Part shown: positions 1-3,884 of the stretch, in pieces
Position numbering within the stretch: the first letter of the stretch is position 1
Layout of the letters: the number at the start of each line of letters is the position of its first letter
From: Candidatus Eiseniibacteriota bacterium
GTDB lineage: Bacteria > Eisenbacteria > RBG-16-71-46
Assembly: GCA_023249815.1 (NCBI GenBank)
Contig: JAHFBX010000193.1
Location: 1 to 6,080, forward strand
Reading direction: 5' to 3'
Length of the DNA stretch: 6,080 nucleotides
Notes under the pieces: generated by a model
Databases searched by the model: none
What the model saw: only the letters and a program-made list of their open reading frames with translations
Told to the model about the DNA's origin: nothing
Program-made: the position numbers and the translations under genes

Positions 1-468
1 GCCCTTGGCATCCGCGGGCGTGGACGGGATGACGACCTGGAGCCCCGTCGTGTGACAGAAGTACGCCTCGGGGCTTTGCGAATGGTAGAGACCGCCCCGG
101 ATGCCGCCGCCGTAGGGCGAGCGCACCACGACGGGGCACGAGTACTGGCCGGCCGAGCGCCAGCGCATCTTCGCCAGCTCCGAGACGATCTGGTCGAACG
201 CCGGGTAGATGAAGTCCACGAACTGGATCTCGGCCACCGGTTTCAGGCCGTACAGCGCCATGCCGATGGCACCCCCCACGATGCCGTTCTCGGCGAGCGG
301 CGTGTCGAGCACGCGCTCCGCGCCGAACTCGGCCTGCAGGCCCTCGGTCACGCGAAACACGCCGCCGTTCCGGCCCACGTCCTCGCCCAGCAGCACCACC
401 CGCGGGTCGTCACGCAGCGACGTACGCAGTGCGTCGGTGATGGCCTGCACCATGGTCATCTGCGGCAT
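1..468 (-). CDS. 2-oxoacid dehydrogenase E1 component, beta subunit (pyruvate or branched-chain type), 3' end outside window
   Basis: This is the first 156 residues of a protein that is usually about 325 residues long; the rest lies beyond the left edge. E1 beta pairs with E1 alpha to form the thiamine-diphosphate-dependent decarboxylase of the cytoplasmic pyruvate or branched-chain 2-oxoacid dehydrogenase complex. Visible family signatures are LLGEDVG at residues 26-32, DTPLAENGIVGGAIGMA at 55-71 (Glu60 matches the glutamate that activates the cofactor's aminopyrimidine ring), EIQFVDFIYPAFDQI at 80-94, HSQSPEA at 129-135 (His129 matches the conserved active-site histidine), and PSTPADAKG at 148-156. 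The ATG at 468-466 is preceded by GGAG (479-476) at 7-nt spacing, and an in-frame stop lies upstream (504-502). In-frame ATGs at 459 and 453 are further possible starts. No E1 alpha gene lies directly upstream, although alpha normally precedes beta. Substrate (pyruvate versus branched-chain) cannot be settled from this half. Family assignment is confident. Confidence 0.95.
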   Translation of the reverse strand, partial: MPQMTMVQAITDALRTSLRDDPRVVLLGEDVGRNGGVFRVTEGLQAEFGAERVLDTPLAENGIVGGAIGMALYGLKPVAEIQFVDFIYPAFDQIVSELAKMRWRSAGQYSCPVVVRSPYGGGIRGGLYHSQSPEAYFCHTTGLQVVIPSTPADAKG

Positions 469-581
469 CGAGGGTCTCCGGGAGCGGAAGGACGCGGCAG
501 GTTAGCGGAGCGCGATGGGGCGGGCAAACATGGGCGGCAGTCGCGAATCCCTGCCAGTGGCGTGCGTTTTCGCGGTCCCCG

Positions 582-610
582 ATATTAGCCTTGACTAATC
601 CTCAAGTTAG
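582..610 (-). promoter_or_regulatory. Possible minus-strand promoter for the E1 beta gene
   Basis: Read on the minus strand, TAATAT (587-582) resembles a -10 element. Seventeen bases upstream is CTAACT (610-605), a 3-of-6 match to a sigma70 -35 element. This would leave a leader of roughly 105 nt before the E1 beta start. The elements fall in the only AT-rich patch of the divergent intergenic region and overlap both TTAG-N6-CTAA boxes, so a repressor bound there would also block this promoter. Pattern match only; weak. Confidence 0.3.
584..599. promoter_or_regulatory. Operator-like inverted repeat, box 1 (TTAG-N6-CTAA)
   Basis: ATTAG-CCTTGA-CTAAT is a perfect inverted repeat with 5-bp arms and a 6-bp centre. 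The TTAG-N6-CTAA core (585-598) has the same arm sequence and spacing as the centre of the classical DtxR/IdeR operator (TTAGGTTAGCCTAA). The middle six bases do not match that consensus. It lies about 100 bp upstream of the operon's first gene and overlaps a TTGACT -35-like element. A DtxR-family repressor is encoded third in the operon, so autoregulation is the natural reading. That this protein binds here is inference. Confidence 0.6.
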
Positions 611-623
611 ACGTAACTAATAC
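591..623 (+). promoter_or_regulatory. Possible plus-strand promoter of the metal operon
   Basis: TTGACT (591-596) matches the sigma70 -35 hexamer at 5 of 6 positions. A matching -10 is poor: TAACTA (614-619) sits at 17-bp spacing, and TAATAC (618-623) is closer to consensus but too far away. The -35-like element lies inside operator-like box 1 and the -10 region lies inside box 2, the usual geometry for repression by promoter occlusion. Confidence is limited by the weak -10. Confidence 0.4.
607..620. promoter_or_regulatory. Operator-like inverted repeat, box 2 (TTAG-N6-CTAA)
   Basis: TTAG-ACGTAA-CTAA repeats the arms and spacing of box 1 exactly, with a different centre. Its start is 22 bp from that of box 1, about two helical turns, which would put two bound repressor dimers on nearly the same face of the DNA. 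Two copies of an 8-base split motif this close together in DNA this GC-rich are unlikely to be chance. I saw no further copy elsewhere in the window. Confidence 0.6.
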
Positions 624-625
624 CG

Positions 626-694
626 ATGCCCGGTCTGCGCGGCGAGCTGCCGGCGGCGCAGGGTTCGAGAGCTTCCGTGACGGAGGTCCATGCC
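626..694 (+). other. Untranslated leader of the metal operon with a GC-rich hairpin
   Basis: These 69 bases lie between box 2 and the chosen start of the first operon gene. CTGCGC (635-640) can pair with GCGCAG (656-661). Inside, GGC (641-643) can pair with GCC (649-651), leaving a 4-nt bulge. No T-run follows, so it does not look like an intrinsic terminator. It matches no riboswitch that I recognise. It may be a leader structure or merely a product of high GC content. The stretch is open in the reading frame of the downstream gene from an ATG at 626, but that ATG lacks a ribosome binding site. Confidence 0.35.
682..686 (+). promoter_or_regulatory. Ribosome binding site that fixes the GTG start of the di-haem gene
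   Basis: GGAGG stands 8 nt upstream of the GTG at 695. The ATG at 626 has no purine-rich element before it, only the AT-rich operator region. An ATG at 690 is out of frame, only 3 nt from the GGAGG, and is followed by a stop after two codons. The GTG at 695 is therefore preferred. Confidence 0.75.
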
Positions 695-1945
695 GTGAAT
701 GCCGATCGCCTGCATCTCGAGCGTGCCCGGGTTCGGCCGTGGCGGCCGAGCGCACGCGTCGCGGCGCCGGTCGCCATCCTGGCGCTGGGCCTCGGCCTCG
801 CCGCGTGCGGCAAGCTCCTCACGACGGCTCCCGCACCGGGCGACCTGTTCGACGCACCGCTCGACGGCTTGAGTGCCGCCGAACTCGCCGCGTTCGCCGA
901 GGGCGACGCGCAGTTCGGCCGGCCGTTCTCGGTGACCGAGGGGCTCGGTCCCATCTTCAACAACGTCTCGTGCGCGTCCTGTCACAGCGGCGACGGGCGC
1001 GGCAGGCCCGAAAACGCGCTGACCCGGTTCAGCCGTGGAACCGACCCCGCGCGCGATGTGGGCGGCCCGCAGCTCCAGGACAAGGCCATCCCCGGCGCGG
1101 AGGCCGAGCAGCTTCCGGCAGGCGTGGACCGTTCGCGCCGTCTGCCGCCTCCGGTGTTCGGCATGGGACTCCTCGAGGCGATCCCCGAAGCGGACATCCT
1201 CGCGAACGCCGATGCCACCGACTCGAATGGTGACGGCATCTCGGGAAGGCCGAACTGGGTCACGCCTCCCGAGTTCCTTCCGGCGCACGGCGGCGCGCCC
1301 GTGGTCGGGCGATTCAGCCGCAAAGCACAGGTGAGTTCGATCCTCGAGCAGACCATCGCGGCCTACCACCAGGACATCGGCATCACCACTGACTTCCTGG
1401 CCGCGGAGAACACCAACCCCTTGGCGAGCGTGGCGACCGAGGCGGCGGACCGCGTGGCGGACCCGGAGCTACCCGCTGCCGCGGTGCGCTCGGTCGTGGC
1501 GTATCTGCGTACGCTCGCTCCGCCCGCACCCGGCACCGAGACGCCGGCTCGCGGCCGCGGCCGCGTCGTGTTCGGCTCGATCGGGTGCGCGAGCTGTCAC
1601 GTTCCCAGTCTCCGCACGGGACCGTCGACGATTCCCGCCCTCGCGAACCGTGACGTGGCGCTCTATTCCGACCTGCTGCTGCACGACATGGGAGACGAAC
1701 TCGCCGACGGGAGGCCCGACGGGCAGGCGGACGGCCGCGAGTGGCGGACGACTCCGCTGTGGGGACTCCGCGTCATGCGCGCATTCCTGAACGGTCAGGC
1801 GTTCCTGCTCCACGACGGTCGCGCGCGTTCCGTGGCCGAGGCCATCGAGGCGCACGGGGGCGAGGCTGCCGCGGCGCGCGACGCCTACCGGGCGCTTTCC
1901 GGCGCCGATCGCGCGGCACTCGTCGACTTCGTGGAGTCGCGGTGA
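695..1945 (+). CDS. Di-haem c-type cytochrome lipoprotein, DUF1111/DHOR putative peroxidase family
   Basis: This 416-residue protein starts with a lipoprotein signal peptide: a basic N-region, a hydrophobic core at about residues 22-35, and the lipobox LAAC with Cys38. It should be membrane-anchored and face the periplasm. Two CASCH haem-binding motifs (93-97 and 298-302) mark a covalently bound di-haem protein. Family landmarks are HDMG (330-333, with Met332 a possible axial haem ligand), EWRTTPLWGL (349-358), LHDGRAR (372-378) and the AHGGEA stretch (386-391), all characteristic of the DUF1111 'di-haem oxidoreductase, putative peroxidase' family, distantly related to MauG and cytochrome c peroxidase. 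A D-x-N-x-DG loop (176-181) looks like a calcium site. The physiological substrate of the family is not established; members I know of are often found near iron-uptake genes. It is first in the operon, and its stop overlaps the next start by 4 nt (GTGA). A role in changing the redox state of Fe or Mn, or in peroxide removal, is inference. Confidence 0.9.
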   Translation: MNADRLHLERARVRPWRPSARVAAPVAILALGLGLAACGKLLTTAPAPGDLFDAPLDGLSAAELAAFAEGDAQFGRPFSVTEGLGPIFNNVSCASCHSGDGRGRPENALTRFSRGTDPARDVGGPQLQDKAIPGAEAEQLPAGVDRSRRLPPPVFGMGLLEAIPEADILANADATDSNGDGISGRPNWVTPPEFLPAHGGAPVVGRFSRKAQVSSILEQTIAAYHQDIGITTDFLAAENTNPLASVATEAADRVADPELPAAAVRSVVAYLRTLAPPAPGTETPARGRGRVVFGSIGCASCHVPSLRTGPSTIPALANRDVALYSDLLLHDMGDELADGRPDGQADGREWRTTPLWGLRVMRAFLNGQAFLLHDGRARSVAEAIEAHGGEAAAARDAYRALSGADRAALVDFVESR

Positions 1946-3153
1946 ATCCGATGTGCCGCCTCGGCGAGATCGCGAGGTTCACGCTCCTCGCGCTCGCGCT
2001 GGTCATTCCCGAGTCCGTGACGGCCACGCCCTCGTCGAGCGATCCTTCCGACTCGCTCGCCTCTGCCGAGCGTCCGTTCGTTCCTGGCGGCTACGACGAC
2101 AAGCCGCACCTCCGCGGCCTGTTCGGCCACATCGCGCTCGGCGGCTACGCCGAGGCGCACGCCGTCTGGGAGCGGGTGGACGGCGCCACGGAAGAGGCCG
2201 GGTTCAACCTCAAGCGCTGGAACTTGCTCGCGTCGTCCCGTGTCGGGCGGCACGTGCAGATGTGGGCCGAGGTGGAGTTCGAGGATGGCGGCAGCGAGAT
2301 CGTGCTCGAACTGGCGCAACTCGACCTCGAACTCCATCCGGGGATGAACCTGCGCGCCGGTATGCTGTTGGTTCCGATTGGTCGGTTCAATCTCGCGCAC
2401 GATGGACCGCGGAACGCGTTCACCGATCGGCCGCTCCTCGCCACCGAGCTCGTGGGCTCTGCGCTCTCCATGCCGGGATTCGGGCTGTTCGGGCGCGTGC
2501 CGCTCGGCGGCCGCGGTCGGGGGACGTACGAGCTGTATGGAGTGAACGGCTATCACGACGGCCTGCTGCTCGCGTCGCCCGATGGCACCCGGCTCCCCGA
2601 GGGCCGCGGAAACGTCGAGGACAACAACGCGTCACCCGCGATCGCGACTCGCCTCGCGTGGAGTCCCGCCGAGCCGCACGAGCTGGGACTGTCCGGCTTC
2701 GCCGGTGCGTACAACCGCTATCGCGTGGACGGCGTGGACGTGGACGAGAAGCGTTCGGTGCGCATCGCGGCATTTGACGCTCGTACCGCGGCGCTGGGAA
2801 TCGAGTGGAGTGGTGAACTCGCGGTCATCTCCGCGGACATCCCGCCGGGACTCGTCGGTCTGTTCGCGAGCCGGCAGGCGGGGTGGTTCGTGGAGACGAC
2901 GCGCTCGTTCGGCCATGGCGGCTTGCGAACGATGCCCGCGTCCTACTTCTCGGTGGGTGCGAGGGTCGAGGGCGTGGACTTCGACCGCGACCTGGCCGGG
3001 GACTCGCGAGTGCAGGTCACGACCGGTGTCCACTTCCATCCATCGCCCGAGTCCGTGCTCAAGCTCGACTACCGGCGGAGCCGCTCACGCGATCGTTTCA
3101 ACAACTCGAGCGAGGGCGCGGCCGTCCAGCTCTCGTTCACGAGCTACTTCTGA
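1942..3153 (+). CDS. Outer-membrane beta-barrel porin, phosphate-selective porin O/P-like
   Basis: The protein has 403 residues. A signal peptide covers about residues 1-28, with hydrophobic core LLALALVI and a likely cleavage after VTA. The mature part lacks long hydrophobic helices and shows alternating amphipathic strands typical of a beta-barrel. It ends in ...SFTSYF, with the C-terminal aromatic recognised by the outer-membrane assembly machinery. Residues 137-165 (LRAGMLLVPIGRFN, then HDG, then DRPL) and the following GxGLFG (179-184) recall the porin O/P family pattern. The GTG at 1942 is chosen because GGAG (1933-1936) lies 5 nt upstream and it gives a GTGA overlap with the di-haem gene; ATG 1951, three codons on, is an alternative. 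Its place in a metal-transport operon suggests an outer-membrane channel for Mn2+ or Fe2+, or for a small chelate. That is inference; sequence alone does not show specificity, and the match to porin O/P is by pattern only. Confidence 0.8.
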   Translation: MNPMCRLGEIARFTLLALALVIPESVTATPSSSDPSDSLASAERPFVPGGYDDKPHLRGLFGHIALGGYAEAHAVWERVDGATEEAGFNLKRWNLLASSRVGRHVQMWAEVEFEDGGSEIVLELAQLDLELHPGMNLRAGMLLVPIGRFNLAHDGPRNAFTDRPLLATELVGSALSMPGFGLFGRVPLGGRGRGTYELYGVNGYHDGLLLASPDGTRLPEGRGNVEDNNASPAIATRLAWSPAEPHELGLSGFAGAYNRYRVDGVDVDEKRSVRIAAFDARTAALGIEWSGELAVISADIPPGLVGLFASRQAGWFVETTRSFGHGGLRTMPASYFSVGARVEGVDFDRDLAGDSRVQVTTGVHFHPSPESVLKLDYRRSRSRDRFNNSSEGAAVQLSFTSYF

Positions 3154-3884
3154 TGATGCGCACGCGGACGATGAGCGGCGGGGGAGCCGGCCGGGAGTCG
3201 GGCTCGACCGCCGGGCTGGCGCTGTCCCGTTCGCGCCAGGACTACCTGAAGGCGCTGCTCCAGCTTGCGGATCGCTCGCCCGCGCCGGTCACGGCGCTGG
3301 CACGTCACCTCGGCGTCTCGGCTCCGAGCGTCACCCACATGCTAGCGCGGCTCGCGGACGAGCGGCTCGTGTCGCTGCATCACCGGGGCGCGGCGAGGCT
3401 GACGCCGGAGGGCAGTCGCCAGGCGCTGCGCATCGTGCGGCGCCATCGCATCCTCGAGACATTCCTCGTGCGCGCGCTGGGTTTGGACTGGAGCGACGTT
3501 CACGAAGACGCCGAGGTCCTCGAGCACCACGTGAGCGAGCGCGTGCTCGACGCGCTCGACCGGTTCATGAAACACCCCACTGAGGATCCGCACGGGCATC
3601 CCATCCCGGACGCGCGCGGCCGGGTGGCGCGCCGCGCGCTCGCGCCCATCGGCGAACTGCCGGCGGGTGCCCGCGCCGTCGTGCGCGAGATCCGCGATCG
3701 GGACCGGGCGCGCATGACGCGCTGGAAGCAGGCGGGATTGGTGCCGGGTGCCCAGCTCGTGATTCGTGCCGCCAACCGCGACGACGACGTGTACGAGATC
3801 GAGGTGGCCGGGCGGCGCCTCGTCACCGGTAGCGAGGGGCTGGATGGCGTGCTCGTCCAGCGAGTGGGGAGGAGAGCCACGTGA
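3153..3884 (+). CDS. DtxR/MntR-family metal-dependent transcriptional repressor with C-terminal FeoA/SH3-like domain
   Basis: The 243-residue cytoplasmic protein has the three-part DtxR layout: winged helix-turn-helix (about 25-95, recognition helix around SAPSVTHMLARL), dimerisation and metal-binding domain (about 96-152, ending in the family hallmark HGHPIPD), and an FeoA/SH3-like domain (about 162-238). Aligned by eye to DtxR and MntR, the metal residues are Asp30 (Met10 in DtxR, Asp8 in MntR), Lys33 (Arg13; Glu11), His98 (His79; His77), Glu102 (Glu83), His117 (His98), Glu121 (Cys102; Glu99), Glu124 and His125 (Glu105-His106; Glu102-His103). Asp and Glu in place of Met and Cys point to manganese-type sensing, but Lys33 is unlike MntR. 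The start ATG 3153 overlaps the porin stop by 1 nt (TGATG); ATGs at 3156 and 3171 are alternatives, and only a poor GAG precedes 3153. The next gene overlaps by 4 nt. The likely operators are the two boxes at 584-620. Confidence 0.92.
   Translation: MMRTRTMSGGGAGRESGSTAGLALSRSRQDYLKALLQLADRSPAPVTALARHLGVSAPSVTHMLARLADERLVSLHHRGAARLTPEGSRQALRIVRRHRILETFLVRALGLDWSDVHEDAEVLEHHVSERVLDALDRFMKHPTEDPHGHPIPDARGRVARRALAPIGELPAGARAVVREIRDRDRARMTRWKQAGLVPGAQLVIRAANRDDDVYEIEVAGRRLVTGSEGLDGVLVQRVGRRAT
3866..3876 (+). promoter_or_regulatory. Strong ribosome binding site for the Nramp-USP gene
   Basis: GGGGAGGAGAG, inside the last codons of the repressor gene, contains GGAGG (3868-3872) 8 nt before the GTG at 3881. 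It is the best Shine-Dalgarno sequence in the operon. It suggests that the transporter gets its own efficient initiation in addition to coupling with the repressor. Confidence 0.75.

Noticed and set aside
536..555. GGCAG/CTGCC inverted repeat in the divergent intergenic region
   Set aside because: A 5-bp stem with a 10-nt loop and no flanking extension or T-run; expected by chance here.
52..588. Plus-strand open frame at the left end
   Set aside because: The minus strand encodes an unmistakable E1 beta protein over most of this stretch. The plus-strand translation is shadow sequence.
626..628. ATG at 626 as the start of the di-haem gene
   Set aside because: It has no ribosome binding site, lies next to operator-like box 2, and would place 23 extra residues before a normal lipoprotein signal peptide. 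GTG 695 has GGAGG at 8-nt spacing.
626..694. Manganese (yybP-ykoY) riboswitch in the leader
   Set aside because: Attractive given the Mn-type operon, but the stretch is too short and I see none of the conserved loop sequences of that riboswitch.
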